This document shows positions 11,177 to 21,900 of a stretch of DNA of 64,000 bases, piece after piece; the first letter of the stretch is position 1, and every line of letters starts with the position of its first letter. Origin of the DNA: an uncultured Paracoccaceae bacterium (lineage in GTDB: Bacteria > Pseudomonadota > Alphaproteobacteria > Rhodobacterales > Rhodobacteraceae); assembly GCA_947503935.1 (NCBI GenBank), contig CANNFR010000012.1, forward strand, positions 62,001 to 126,000, written 5' to 3'. The notes under the pieces were generated by a model. It ran no database searches. It had not been told where the DNA came from and was given only the letters and a program-made list of their open reading frames with translations. The position numbers were made by a program, and so were the translations under genes.

Positions 11177-11863
11177 ATGCGCGAATCCGATCTCTACCCC
11201 CCGATCAAGGCCTATCTCGAGGCGCAGGGCTATGAGGTAAAGGCCGAGATCGGCGAGTGCGACGTGATGGCCTGCCGGGGGGATGAGCCGCCTGTGGTGG
11301 TCGAGCTCAAGCTGACCTTCTCACTGGCGCTGGTCATGCAAGGGGTCGCGCGCCAGACGATGTTCGATCATGTCTATCTGGCGGTTCCGGTCTCATCCGA
11401 CCGCGGGTGGAAGCTGCGCTATAAGGATATCATCCGCCTCTGCCGCCGTCTGGGTCTGGGCCTCTTGGCGGTGCGCGTGGGCCCCGAGGCCACGATCGAG
11501 GCGCATCTCGACCCCGGCCCTTATGCGCCGCGCAAGGCCACCAAACGGGCCGGGCGGCTTCTGCGCGAGTTCGAGAGGCGCGTGGGCGACCCCAATCTGG
11601 GCGGTGTGACCGGCGTGAAGCGGGTCACGGCCTACCGGCAGGATGCCCTGCGCTGCGCCGTGCATTTGCGCGACAACGGCCCGACCAAGGCCGCCCATGT
11701 CGCCGGTGCAACAGGTGTCGGCCGCGCAGGCAATCTGATGCGGGCCGACCACTACGGCTGGTTCGAAAGGGTGGCGCTGGGCATCTACGCACTGACGCCC
11801 AAAGGCCAAGCAGCCCTGGCCGATTTCGACACCGAGCTGCGCCAGCTTTCCGATGATCGCTGA
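11177..11863 (+). CDS. DUF2161 PD-(D/E)XK-type nuclease-like protein
   Basis: 228 residues. The N-terminal half has a PD-(D/E)XK-like core: an early glutamate, then ECDVMACRGDE and PVVVELKLTF, whose D...ELK pattern supplies candidate metal ligands. The C-terminal half (about 150-228) looks like a winged-helix module. The family (DUF2161) is common in Rhodobacterales and its biological role is unknown; DNA processing is only inferred from the fold. The gene directly follows the glycerophosphodiesterase gene. Confidence 0.78.
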   Translation: MRESDLYPPIKAYLEAQGYEVKAEIGECDVMACRGDEPPVVVELKLTFSLALVMQGVARQTMFDHVYLAVPVSSDRGWKLRYKDIIRLCRRLGLGLLAVRVGPEATIEAHLDPGPYAPRKATKRAGRLLREFERRVGDPNLGGVTGVKRVTAYRQDALRCAVHLRDNGPTKAAHVAGATGVGRAGNLMRADHYGWFERVALGIYALTPKGQAALADFDTELRQLSDDR

Positions 11864-12088
11864 CTGTCAGACGGTTTTGACCTTTGCGTCATAACTGATC
11901 CAAATTTCAGAAAGCTGCGTTGTTGCCGTTCGTCCGAACCAAGCGGAGGTGCTAGAAAAGCCCCTTTGACCATTGTTGAGTTCAACACAGACTTTCACCA
12001 ATGATGTGAAATTGCACTTAGGTTTCATACCGATAATACTGTCGACTGGAACTTCGAAAGGTTAAGATATCTCTAGGAGATAATAGAA

Positions 12089-12556
12089 ATGACAGCTGCT
12101 AGAAACGAATTTTCGGAGACAGCACAGCTCCTGCAAGAGTTACTCTTGCGAAAACACATTGCCGGGTTTTCGACCGGAGACGTTTGGACGTTGCGTTTTG
12201 TGGAAAACGAGTATCAGCTAGCTTTCCAAAACTTTTCATGCTCGAAAGAATCCTCTATCAATGAAGCTCTTAGAGGACATGACATGGCTTTGTTCGATTG
12301 CGCTGATCCGGACGGCATCGCAAAGGCGGCTATCTTGTCCTCAGTTACAATGCGCAAGGTCATGTCGGCTTCGGTCGATGAAGACGCAGCTCTGTCTCTA
12401 GTTTTTGAAGGCGATATCGAACTCATTTTTAATACTGATACTGATGTAGTCGACTGGCAGTGGTGCGTGACCAAGAATGTCCCAAATCCCTACGCGGAAG
12501 AATATGAATTGGCATGTTTTTGGAAAGGTGAGGTCTCTCACCGAAACCGAACTTAA
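12089..12556 (+). CDS. Hypothetical cytosolic protein, AT-rich ORFan
   Basis: 155 residues, family not recognised. An AGGAG sits 8-12 bases before the ATG. There is no signal peptide or membrane segment. The chain is acidic, with a WTLRFVENEYQLAF stretch near the start and a WQWCVTKNVPNPY segment near the end; this looks like a small alpha/beta protein of the kind seen among immunity or IS-neighbour proteins, but no partner toxin is present. It is more AT-rich than its neighbours, as is the upstream 200-base spacer, which suggests acquired DNA. Confidence 0.55.
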   Translation: MTAARNEFSETAQLLQELLLRKHIAGFSTGDVWTLRFVENEYQLAFQNFSCSKESSINEALRGHDMALFDCADPDGIAKAAILSSVTMRKVMSASVDEDAALSLVFEGDIELIFNTDTDVVDWQWCVTKNVPNPYAEEYELACFWKGEVSHRNRT

Positions 12557-12774
12557 GTCGGCTTTGTCCGCAAGGCCGACCTGCTGATCGGAAATTCTCG
12601 ATGCTTGGATCAGGACTGCGCGCGGCCGACAATCTCACGGCTTCAGAAAACCGGCGACAGAGGGTCAAGGAGGCCGGACGTTTCGCGGATGTTGCCGCCC
12701 TCGGCTGTAGCTCTGGGGCTTTTCATCCTGTTCATGCGCGCGTATGAGGCCGTCTGACCGACCGGAGGGCCGAC

Positions 12775-13566
12775 ATGCAAGGCAGTGCAAATCTCAACAT
12801 CATGATCAAGGCGGCCCGCAAGGCGGCGCGCTCGCTGGTCAAGGATTTCCGCGAGGTTGAGAACCTGCAGGTCTCGGCCAAGGGCCCTGGCGATTTCGTG
12901 AGCAAGGCCGACATCGCGGCCGAGGCGATCCTGAAAGAGGAATTGCTGGGCGCACGGCCGAATTACGGCTGGATGGGCGAGGAAAGCGACGAGATCGTGG
13001 GCGAGGACCCGACCCGCCGCTGGATCGTCGACCCGCTGGACGGGACCACGAACTTTTTGCACGGCATGCCGCATTGGGCGATCTCGATCGCGCTGGAGCA
13101 TAAGGGCGAGGTCGTCGCCGGTGTCGTCTATGACCCTGCCAAGGACGAGATGTTCTATGCCGAAAAAGGGCAAGGCGCGTGGCTGAATGACAGCCAACGC
13201 CTGCGCGTGGCCGCCCGGCGCAACATGGCCGAGGCGGTCTTTGCCACGGGCGTGCCATTCGGGGCCAAGAACACGCTGCCCGCGATGCTGCGCGATCTGA
13301 GCCGCCTGATGCCGCAATGTGCGGGCGTTCGGCGCTGGGGGGCGGCCTCGCTGGATCTGGCCTATGTCGCGGCGGGCCGGTTCGACGGCTATTGGGAGCG
13401 TGAGCTGCAGCCCTGGGATCTGGCCGCGGGCCTGATCATCGCGCGTGAGGCGGGGGCCCTGGTCGAGGCGTTTCGCGGTGGGCCTGAGATCTTCGACAGC
13501 GGGTCAGTTCTCTGCGCCAATGAGGCGCTGTTTCCCGGCCTTGCGAAAATCCTGCGCGAGGCTTGA
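12775..13566 (+). CDS. suhB: Inositol monophosphatase family protein (SuhB-like)
   Basis: 263 residues, with a GGAGG site before the ATG. It shows the Mg2+-dependent IMPase signatures: GEES (metal-binding glutamate), WIVDPLDGTTNFLHG and the C-terminal WDLAAGLIIAREAGA. It hydrolyses myo-inositol-1-phosphate or related sugar phosphates; SuhB proteins also bind RNA polymerase and affect rRNA synthesis in E. coli. It is convergent with the rhomboid gene, with only 17 bases between the stops. Confidence 0.9.
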   Translation: MQGSANLNIMIKAARKAARSLVKDFREVENLQVSAKGPGDFVSKADIAAEAILKEELLGARPNYGWMGEESDEIVGEDPTRRWIVDPLDGTTNFLHGMPHWAISIALEHKGEVVAGVVYDPAKDEMFYAEKGQGAWLNDSQRLRVAARRNMAEAVFATGVPFGAKNTLPAMLRDLSRLMPQCAGVRRWGAASLDLAYVAAGRFDGYWERELQPWDLAAGLIIAREAGALVEAFRGGPEIFDSGSVLCANEALFPGLAKILREA

Positions 13567-13583
13567 GGCCCGATCGAGATAGG

Positions 13584-14321
13584 CTATCGCCTGCGCCGCC
13601 CGACCTTCGGGATTGAGGAACGCTGAAACCTGTATTGCGCTTCGGGATGGGGCGGGGCGCCGTGGGTGCGGTTCCAGAATGCGGGCCCTCCGAGCCGCAG
13701 CCAGAGGGGAAGCGCCAGCGCAATGCCCGCGACGAACCCTCCGGCATGCGCCCAATACGCAACCCCGCCGCCATTCGTGGGGGTGGAGGCGCCCCAGAAA
13801 AGCTGAATGCCGAACCAGACGCTCAGCACGATCCAGGCCGAGATGGGAAAGATGCGGAAGAAGACCACGATGATGATCAGCACATCGATCCGCGCCTTGG
13901 GGAAAAGCAGAAGGTAGCCCCCCATCACGCCTGCAATGGCGCCTGAGGCCCCGACGATCGGAATGGTCGAATAGGGCTCGGACACGGTCTGGGCTAGGCC
14001 CGCAGCCACGCCTGCGGCGAGGTAGAAGCCTAAGAAAGGCAAGTGCCCCATCTCGTCTTCCAGGTTGTCGCCGAAAACCCATAAAAACAGCATATTGCCG
14101 GCCAAATGCATGAAGCCGCCATGCAGGAATTGCGAGGTGATGTAGCCGCCGATATCGCCCTTCGCCGGGATCAATGCCCAATTCGCATAGAACGGCCCAA
14201 TATCGCGCGGGTCGGCGTAAAGCGGCAGCATGTAGAGAAAGATCGCGATATTGGTCGCGATCAGGGCGTAGGTAATGAAGGGTGTACGCCCCGAGGGGTT
14301 GTGGTCGCGTATGGGAAACAT
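13584..14321 (-). CDS. Rhomboid-family intramembrane serine protease
   Basis: 245 residues from the ATG at 14321 (MFPIRDHNP). About six membrane segments are visible. The catalytic serine lies in GASGAIAGVMGGYLL and the catalytic histidine in YWAHAGGFVAG. An LHGGFMHLAGNMLFLWVFG stretch holds the H/N residues of the oxyanion region. It cleaves transmembrane helices within the inner membrane. A basic tail follows the last segment. Substrates are unknown. The open frame continues upstream by 75 codons, but that part reads as untranslated leader. Confidence 0.9.
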   Translation of the reverse strand: MFPIRDHNPSGRTPFITYALIATNIAIFLYMLPLYADPRDIGPFYANWALIPAKGDIGGYITSQFLHGGFMHLAGNMLFLWVFGDNLEDEMGHLPFLGFYLAAGVAAGLAQTVSEPYSTIPIVGASGAIAGVMGGYLLLFPKARIDVLIIIVVFFRIFPISAWIVLSVWFGIQLFWGASTPTNGGGVAYWAHAGGFVAGIALALPLWLRLGGPAFWNRTHGAPPHPEAQYRFQRSSIPKVGRRRR

Positions 14322-14444
14322 TCTGTGAAGGTGGGGGTTTGGCGGGAAAGCGTCAAGCGCCGTTTGATCCACGGTTTGGATTCCGGGCCGGGGCCCTCCC
14401 GCCCCTTGTCGCGGATCAAAGATCCGCTCCGCGCGTTGGGCCGG

Positions 14445-14468
14445 GCGCCGTGCCCAAGGGCACGGCGC
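14445..14468 (-). terminator. GC-rich hairpin downstream of putA
   Basis: A perfect 11-base-pair inverted repeat with a two-base loop lies 15 bases beyond the putA stop codon. It has no T-run on the minus strand, so it is a probable 3' stabilising hairpin or weak terminator. Confidence 0.5.
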
Positions 14469-14482
14469 GGTCGGAAGGGCGG

Positions 14483-17400
14483 TCAGGCTTTGCTCATCTC
14501 GGCCAGGAGCGCGGCATTTCCGCCAGAGGCTGTGGTATCCACGCAAAGATGGCGTTCATGGAGCGCATGGGCCGTGTCGGGCTGACCCGTGATCAGGGGC
14601 AGGATCGGGCCGTCGCGCCTGGCAAGGGCCTGGGCATAGGCACGCCCGGTTTCTGCGTCGCCCCACCAAAGCGCACCGGAGAAATCTGTAAGCGTGAGGA
14701 GCGCCTCAGGGGGCAGGTCCCCCGTCGCTTCGACGGCGGATCCGCAGAGTGAGCGGATGGCCTGGGCCTGATCGGCGGCGGCTTTGGGGCCTGGACCGAG
14801 GCAGAGGAGCGGTGGGCGGGGCTGGAAGGACAGGCGGTTGGTCTCGCCCGTCGGCCCGGGCATGATCTCTGGCGGGTGCGCCGTTTGCGGAGGTTTGGCG
14901 TTGTCGAGAGCGGCCTGCGCCTCGGCCTGCGACATCTGGCCGGACCATGGGCCGGCGCCCTCGGCCGGTCTACGGAGGAAGCGCGGCAGGTAATGCGGCC
15001 CGCCGGCCTTGGGGCCGGTGCCGGACAGACCTTCGCCGCCGAAGGGTTGGCTGCCGACAACCGCGCCGATCTGGTTGCGATTGACATAGGCGTTGCCTGC
15101 GGTGACGGCGTCGGCCACCTCCTGCACGCGGTCGTCGATGCGGGTGTGCAGGCCGAAGGTCAGGCCGTAGCCGGTTCCGTTGATGTCGGCGATGATTTGC
15201 GGCAGGTGCTCGGCCCTGAATGTCGCGATGTGCAGGACGGGGCCGAAAACCTCGCGCCCGCCGAGGTCGGCGATGCCGTTGACGCGGATGAGCGTGGGCG
15301 CCAGGTAATGGCCGGTCTCGGGCACAGGGTTCTGGTGCAGCACCCGGCCATCCTTCCTTGCTTTTGCGACATAGTCCGCGATGGCGGCCTTGGCATCGGC
15401 ATCGATCAGGGGCCCTGTATCGGTCGCCAGATCCCACGGATCTCCGGCGCTAAGCGCCTGCATCGCGCCGATCAGCATGTCGGTCAGATCCTTGGCGATC
15501 TCTTCCTGCACATAGAGGCAGCGCAGCGCCGAGCAGCGCTGGCCGGCCGATTGGAAGGCCGAGGCGAGGATGTCGCGCACGGCTTGCTCGGGCAGCGCGG
15601 TGCTGTCGACGATCATCGCGTTCAGCCCGCCGGTTTCGGCGATAAGAGGGGTGCCGGGGGCGAGAGTGTCGGCCATTGCGCTGGCGATGGCGCGCGCGGT
15701 TCCGGTTGAGCCGGTGAAGACCACGCCGTTCACGCGGGGGTCGGAGGTGAGTGCGGCACCCACCGTCGCGCCGTCGCCGGGCAGCAATTGCAGCGCGGTT
15801 TTGGGCACCCCCGCCTCGTGCAGGAGCGCCACGGCTTGCGCCGCGACCAGCGGGGTCTGTTCGGCCGGTTTGGCCAGAACTGCGTTGCCGGCGGCGAGGG
15901 CCGCGGCGATCTGGCCGGTGAAGATGGCCAGCGGGAAATTCCAGGGGCTGATGCAGGTCACGATCCCGAGCGGTGTGGCGGGTGAAGCGTCGGAGCCTCC
16001 GGCGGAGGTATTTGGGACAGAATGAAGATGGGAGATTTCGCCGGCATAATAGCGCAGGAAATCGGTGGCCTCGCGGAGTTCGCCAACCGCGTCGGGCAGG
16101 GTCTTTCCGGCCTCGCGGGCCAGGATCGCAAAGAGGGCGCCATGATGGTCTTCGTAAAGCGAGGCCGCCTTGCGCAGGATCGTGGCGCGGGCCTCGGGGC
16201 TAGCGGCCCAGGGCTCGGCCGTTTCAAGGGCTGCCTGGATGTCAGCCGGGGTCGCGTTGCGGACGTCGCCCACCTGATCGGTCGGATCGGCTGGGTTCAG
16301 GATTGTCGCGGGGTTGGCCCCGTCACCCTGTGTCGGACCGGCGGTGAATTGGGCGCGGCGATGCGGCGCGCGGGCTTGATCGATCGCCGCAAGCGTCGGT
16401 GCATGGGTCAGGTCCCAGCCCTGGGAATTGGGCCTGTCGGGGAAAAGGGCGGCGCCTGTGCGGATCTGGCTGGGCCCGGCAGCGCCGAGGGCCGCGAAGG
16501 GGCAGGCGGCGACCTCTTCGGCCGGCACGTCCTCATCGACGATCTGGTTCACGAAGGACGAGTTGGCGCCGTTCTCAAGCAGGCGGCGGACGAGATAGGC
16601 CAAGAGATCGCGATGGGCGCCGACCGGCGCATAGATGCGGCAGCGGGTGGCCTCGGAGGCATGCACGATCTCGTGCAGGCGTTCGCCCATGCCGTGCAGG
16701 CGCTGAAATTCGAAGGCGTGCTTGTCATCGGCCATATCGAGGATCGCGGCCACGGTATGGGCGTTGTGGGTGGCAAATTGCGGATAGATCCGGCCTGTCA
16801 TTCCCAGCAGCTTGCGCGCATTGGCGATGTAGCTGACATCGGTTGCCTCCTTGTGGGTGAAGACGGGGAAGGCCTCCATCCCCTTGACCTGCGCCAGCTT
16901 GATCTCGGTATCCCAATAGGCGCCCTTGACCAGCCGGACCATGATCTGCCTGTCGAGCTTGTCGGCCAAAGCGTGCAGCCAGTCGAGGGTCGGCCCCGCG
17001 CGATGGCCATAGGCCTGCACGACCACACCGAAGCCGTGCCAGCCGGCGAGGGCGGGGTCGGCCAGGACCGCCTCGATCACGTCGAGCGAGAGGGACAGAC
17101 GCTCGGCCTCTTCGGCGTCGATGTTCAGGCCCATGCCCGCCTTGGCGGCGGCGCGGGCCAGTTCGGTGACGCGGGGCACCAGATCGCGCATCACATCGGC
17201 GCCTTTGGCGACTTCATAGCGCGGGTGCAGCGCGGAAAGCTTGACCGAGATGCCGGGGTTTTCGCGGATATCATCCGAGGTGCAGGCCGTGGCAGCCGCC
17301 TTGATGGCGGCGAGGTAGGACGCCTGATAGCGCAGCGCATCGGCTTCGGTCCGCGCAGCCTCGCCCAGCATGTCGTAGCTGTAGGTATAGCCTTTGGCCT

Positions 17401-17965
17401 CCATCCCTTCGGCACGCTTCATGGCCGACTGGATCGTCTCGCCCAGCACGAATTGGCGCCCCATTTCTTTCAGCGCGCGGCCCACCGCAACGCGGATCAC
17501 CGGCTCGCCCAGGCGTTTGACGGCGGCCCGCAGGTGGCCTGCCACGCCCGGCTCGGCCTCGTCCAGCACACGGCCCGTCAGCATCAGCGCCCAGGTCGAG
17601 GCATTGACCAGCGGCGAGGCGGAATGGCCCAGATGCCGGCCCCAATCAGAGGGCGCGATCTTGTCCTCGATCAGCGCGTCCATCGTGTCGGCATCGGGCA
17701 CGCGCAAAAGCGCCTCGGCCAGACACATCAGCGCCACGCCTTCATCGGTCGACAATCCGTACTCAGCCAGAAACACCTCCATCAGGCCGGGCTTGGCCGA
17801 TTTGCGGATCGCACGCACAAGATCGGCGCCGCGCGTGGCGATGCGGGTACGGTCGGCCGATGACAGATCCGCTTCGGCGATCAGGCGTTCCAGCACATCG
17901 GCTTGCGGGCCATACATGACCGCATCGATCTGGCTGCGAAGGTCGGAGAGGGGGTGATCCAGCAT
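14483..17965 (-). CDS. putA: Bifunctional proline dehydrogenase / glutamate-semialdehyde dehydrogenase PutA
   Basis: 1160 residues. It oxidises proline to glutamate in two steps with substrate channelling: an FAD-dependent PRODH barrel (about residues 110-480; DAEEAERL and MVRLVKGAYWD segments) and an ALDH domain (about 560-1000) with ETGG and the catalytic cysteine in AGQRCSAL near residue 812. The C-terminal 150 residues form the extra domain of longer PutAs. The ribbon-helix-helix DNA-binding domain of enterobacterial PutA is absent, so regulation must come from elsewhere, most likely the divergent Lrp-type gene. The ATG has an AAGGAAAG site. Confidence 0.96.
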   Translation of the reverse strand: MLDHPLSDLRSQIDAVMYGPQADVLERLIAEADLSSADRTRIATRGADLVRAIRKSAKPGLMEVFLAEYGLSTDEGVALMCLAEALLRVPDADTMDALIEDKIAPSDWGRHLGHSASPLVNASTWALMLTGRVLDEAEPGVAGHLRAAVKRLGEPVIRVAVGRALKEMGRQFVLGETIQSAMKRAEGMEAKGYTYSYDMLGEAARTEADALRYQASYLAAIKAAATACTSDDIRENPGISVKLSALHPRYEVAKGADVMRDLVPRVTELARAAAKAGMGLNIDAEEAERLSLSLDVIEAVLADPALAGWHGFGVVVQAYGHRAGPTLDWLHALADKLDRQIMVRLVKGAYWDTEIKLAQVKGMEAFPVFTHKEATDVSYIANARKLLGMTGRIYPQFATHNAHTVAAILDMADDKHAFEFQRLHGMGERLHEIVHASEATRCRIYAPVGAHRDLLAYLVRRLLENGANSSFVNQIVDEDVPAEEVAACPFAALGAAGPSQIRTGAALFPDRPNSQGWDLTHAPTLAAIDQARAPHRRAQFTAGPTQGDGANPATILNPADPTDQVGDVRNATPADIQAALETAEPWAASPEARATILRKAASLYEDHHGALFAILAREAGKTLPDAVGELREATDFLRYYAGEISHLHSVPNTSAGGSDASPATPLGIVTCISPWNFPLAIFTGQIAAALAAGNAVLAKPAEQTPLVAAQAVALLHEAGVPKTALQLLPGDGATVGAALTSDPRVNGVVFTGSTGTARAIASAMADTLAPGTPLIAETGGLNAMIVDSTALPEQAVRDILASAFQSAGQRCSALRCLYVQEEIAKDLTDMLIGAMQALSAGDPWDLATDTGPLIDADAKAAIADYVAKARKDGRVLHQNPVPETGHYLAPTLIRVNGIADLGGREVFGPVLHIATFRAEHLPQIIADINGTGYGLTFGLHTRIDDRVQEVADAVTAGNAYVNRNQIGAVVGSQPFGGEGLSGTGPKAGGPHYLPRFLRRPAEGAGPWSGQMSQAEAQAALDNAKPPQTAHPPEIMPGPTGETNRLSFQPRPPLLCLGPGPKAAADQAQAIRSLCGSAVEATGDLPPEALLTLTDFSGALWWGDAETGRAYAQALARRDGPILPLITGQPDTAHALHERHLCVDTTASGGNAALLAEMSKA

Positions 17966-18055
17966 GGGCGCTTTCCTTTGTGGTGGCGCATGTTACCCTA
18001 GGTCGGCACGGCGGTTGGCCTGCATTTTGCGTACTCACGGGCGGATCGACTGAAA

Positions 18056-18535
18056 ATGAAGCTTCTGACAGTCCAAACGGCCCATGCGGGCCTTGATCGC
18101 TACGACCGGGCGATTCTCGAGGCGCTGGCCCGCGATGGCCGGATGAGCATCGCCGATCTCGCGCGCCATATCGGCCTGTCGAAAAGCCCGACCCAGGCCC
18201 GCGTCAAGCGCTTGGAGGCCGAGGGCGTCATCGCAGGCTACCGCGCGCTTCTTGACCCGCTTAGGCTGGGTCTGACCCATGTGGCCTTTGTCGAGGTGCG
18301 GCTGGCCGATACCCGCGAGGCCGCTTTGCAGGCCTTTAACCGGGCCGTTCGCGCAATCCCCGAGGTCGAGCAGGCGCATATGATCGCCGGTGGGTTCGAC
18401 TACCTGCTGAAGGTCCGCACGGCCGACATTCAGGCCTATCGCCAAGTGCTGGCCGAAAAGCTGGGCGCGCTGCCGCATGTCGCCTCGACCTCGACCTATG
18501 TGGCGATGGAGGCGGTCAAGGAAGGCGGCGTCTGA
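18056..18535 (+). CDS. putR: Lrp/AsnC-family regulator, probable proline-responsive PutR
   Basis: 159 residues: an N-terminal helix-turn-helix (about 15-65, LDRYDRAILEALARDGRMS) and a C-terminal RAM effector-binding domain (about 80-150). It is divergent from putA with a 90-base spacer. In alphaproteobacteria such divergent Lrp-type PutR proteins activate putA in the presence of proline; the assignment rests on that arrangement and on family membership. Confidence 0.88.
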   Translation: MKLLTVQTAHAGLDRYDRAILEALARDGRMSIADLARHIGLSKSPTQARVKRLEAEGVIAGYRALLDPLRLGLTHVAFVEVRLADTREAALQAFNRAVRAIPEVEQAHMIAGGFDYLLKVRTADIQAYRQVLAEKLGALPHVASTSTYVAMEAVKEGGV

Positions 18536-18579
18536 CAGCGCTTGCCCTCGGACAGCCTGCGGCTATGCTGCGCCCGCCC

Positions 18580-18665
18580 GCCCGCGTGGTGGAACGGTAG
18601 ACACAGGGGACTTAAAATCCCTAGGCCGAAAGGCCGTGCCGGTTCGACTCCGGCCGCGGGCACCA
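18580..18665 (+). tRNA. tRNA-Leu (anticodon UAA)
   Basis: 86 bases including an encoded CCA. The seven-base acceptor stem (GCCCGCG with CGCGGGC) is perfect. The anticodon loop CTTAAAA carries TAA at 18613-18615, which reads the UUA codon. A long variable arm (class II tRNA) and the T loop GGTTCGACTCC are present. Its 3' end is the left border of the low-similarity region that carries the giant gene and T3SS, so it is a candidate island attachment site. Confidence 0.97.
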
Positions 18666-18817
18666 GGTTTCTTTCAAGATGCTGCAGGGCGTTGGTCAGC
18701 CCCCGGAAGAGCGTGCATCGATGAAACTCTTCTATTCTGCCATGCACCGAGAATGGCTGTCTGGCAGCCGGAATGCCGATCTTCGAGCGGGTTCGCGAAC
18801 GGGATCATGCATCTGAG

Positions 18818-18858
18818 CTACGTATGATCCCGGGTCGGGCCCGTAGGATTTTGCGTAG
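18818..18858 (+). promoter_or_regulatory. CTACGTA...GCGTAG element upstream of the giant gene
   Basis: CTACGTA (18818-18824) and GCGTAG (18853-18858) are 28 bases apart. The second box ends 69 bases before the ATG of the giant gene. The same two boxes occur upstream of the leftward sctI/sctD operon and of sctJ, always in the direction of transcription. A LuxR/NarL-type or OmpR-type regulator site is inferred; both regulator types are encoded at the right end of the locus. Confidence 0.5.
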
Positions 18859-18926
18859 CGAGCACCAGTCGACTGAATCAGCTCAAGTTGGTTTCTCCAA
18901 GAGTTAGAAACGCAAGGAGAACCATC

Positions 18927-21900
18927 ATGGCGAACGATCTTCCGGTCAGTGGCAAAACGACTTCGGACGGGGGCATTCATGGCCTTCCCGGGCCCGAAAA
19001 CATATCGCCTGTTGGGAACCAGCCAATCTCGGCCAACGGCGCCGGGCAAACCGGAGCATTGACCGCGCCGCAGCCGGCTCTGTCGCCCGACCAGTGGAGG
19101 AATGGTGTCATTGCCGGCGGGTCGGAAATCAGATCCTCAAATGGTCGATATCAAGCGATCTTCCAGACGGACGGCAATCTTGTTGTTTATGACACATCGA
19201 AGTCGGGCGAAGAGGCCGTCTTATGGGCCAGCGACACGGACGACGACGCGGCAGGTGGACATCTTGCCATCCAGGCGGATGGCAATCTTGTCATCTACGC
19301 CGCCGATAGCGATGCCGAATGGGACACCAACACCTATAGCAAGACTGAGCCACCTTCTGAACGCGCCTACAACCTTGTGATGCAGGATGACGGCAATCTC
19401 GTTCTCTATGACGAACTGGCGCATCAACCTCTTTGGATCAACGGAGATCGCATCGCGCGCGCCGACGATCTTTCGTCAGGATGGGGCGATATCCGCGCGC
19501 TCGAATACATCGCATCCCATCCTGATCTCGTGGATGCTTTTGGAACGGATGCGGACGCAGCCCGCGACCATTACAATGCCGTTGGGCTTGCCGAGGATCG
19601 ACGGTTCACGTTTTCGGCCGTGAACTACCTTGAGGCCAACCCCGATTTGGCCGCCGCATTCGGCGGTGACCTGGAAGCCGCGACGCGGCACTTCATCGAG
19701 ACCGGCCGCCATGAGTCCCGCATGCTTGCCCCAGGCGAGGCGCCCCGGACGCCAGACCCGGTAGAGACGATCACCGATCCTGAAGGGGACGGCACCGGAA
19801 CCGTCACGATCGGTGGAGAGGCCCAGAATGTCGAAATCATCGATCTGTCGTCATATCTGGCGACAGGTCGCGGATTGGCGGAGTTTGACGATGGCCGACG
19901 GATTCTGGTCGAGCGTCCCGAAGGCGCCGCCCATCCCGAGGTTGATCTCGGCACCAGCATCAGCAGCCGACATTCGCCGAATATCCTTACCAATCAATAC
20001 ATGACATCTCAGAACGGTCAGTACCGGGCGGTCTTTCAATCGGACGGCAACTTCGTTGTCTATGACATGGCGGCAGAAGGAGGCCCGCAACCGATCTGGG
20101 ATACTGGGACCAACGGGGACGCTGAGTTCGGCCAGGTCGCGATGCAATCTGATGGCAATCTCGTGATTTACCGGCAGGGACCAAGTCTTCCGGAGAATGC
20201 CGAATGGTCTTCGCACACCTATAACGAAGGAGGCGAGGCGAACCGCGACTTCCACATGACGCTGGGTGACGACGGGGCGTTGTTGATAACCGATCCCGAA
20301 CGCGGCGGTGCGGTTCTTTGGACAAGCACCGGCGGCCACATCGAAGACGCGTCGGGCATTCCTGAGGATGCCGCGACAACGATCCGGCCGAACGAGCAAC
20401 CTCACAACCCGCTTAACGCCGCACCGGTCGTGCTGAACGGCGCGGTCTTCAACCCAGAGATCCCTGACGGCGCGGAGCCGTCCGATTACCAAGATGCTTT
20501 GATGCAACTGATGAGCTGGTACCAAACCGAATTCATCTCGGCGGGACAGTTCGAGGTCTATGCCAACGATCTGCCGACGTTAGCCGGATTGCAGCAGATC
20601 ATCGAGGCTGGAGGTGGTCGTCTGGATGTTTCCGATCCGTTGAACCTGAACCTGCAGCAATATGCCGACATGTCGATCGCGGACGCGCAGGTCGCACTCG
20701 ATCGCGGTTTCGATCTGCAGACTGGTCCGGATGCTGAACAGATTGCGGCGTTGAACGTATTGGCAAAGGGCCACGATACAGCCTTCATCGAGCTTCTGAT
20801 GACCTGGACGTCCAATGTGCATCCCGATGTGAATTTGGAGTTCAACAACAGGTCTTCGAGAGCGCGCAACAAGGGTGATTTCCGTCTGACCTTGGGGGAA
20901 GGCCAAGAGCCGACGCCATTTACCAACTGGCTCGGTGGAATGTTCAAAGCGCATGAGATGAGGGGTAAGGGCGGGTACGGAAAGGACAGCGACGGGGATA
21001 AAGGGAACCCGACCGATGCATGGCAGGTGGTCCGGCCCGATCTGGGAACGACACAGGCCGTCAGTACCGATGCCGAGTTCGATGCGATCCTGCAGGCCGT
21101 GTTCCAGGATGGTGACCCGACTACAGTGACGGATCCCGCCGCAAGCCACCTAAGCTACAACGCGACCATCGTCGATCGGGAAGACGGTGCCCAGATCTTC
21201 GACGTGGACAGAAACAAGGGGCATGCCCTCTTTCACGCGTTTGGAAGTGGTATGGCACGGCAAGCCCTGAACATATTCGCACCAGATGCAGTCGGAGCGA
21301 CCACGACGTTTCTGATCAATGCTCAAGGGGAAACGGTCGAGAATGTTTCGAACATCGGCAATATGGCGATTATCGAGGACGGTGGTGGCAACAACGTCTT
21401 CACCACGGATGCCGGAGACGTCACATTCTCATCGCGCGGCGCGACCGACAGTATCATGCGCCCCGGAACCGGCGACCTCTATGCAGTCGTAGACAGCACG
21501 AGCTATCTGAACATCGAAGACCGCGAAGCGGGGATCGACACCAGCCCCCTGGCTGAGGGTGCCGATGCGGTACCAAACGGGGAAGGTGAGGCCAGCAGTC
21601 TGAACATCGTCAACTACACCGGAGAGACGACCGGCAATTTCATTCACAGTGATGACGGCCGGAACGAGGTTAATTTCGCAGAAGGTACTGCGCGGGGCTT
21701 CCGCCTGGAGGCCGACGGCCGGATCACAGTGAACGTGTTGGGAGGCGCAGAGGTCGATAGCAGCGTCTTCGTCTTCGACGATACCGACGGCACTTTTATC
21801 ACAGAGGCCGGATCCAAGTTGAGCTACAGCACCATCTTCGGCGGCGATGGTGAAGACACGCTGATGTTCAACGGCGAGAATGTCGGTAACTACATCCGCA

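Noticed and set aside
12775-13566. SuhB gene as part of a polysaccharide operon
   Set aside because: Neighbours are a rhomboid protease (convergent) and an ORFan; nothing links it to polysaccharide synthesis.
14876-17863. Long plus-strand frames opposite putA (277 and 613 codons)
   Set aside because: Antisense shadows of putA with biased composition and no recognisable family.
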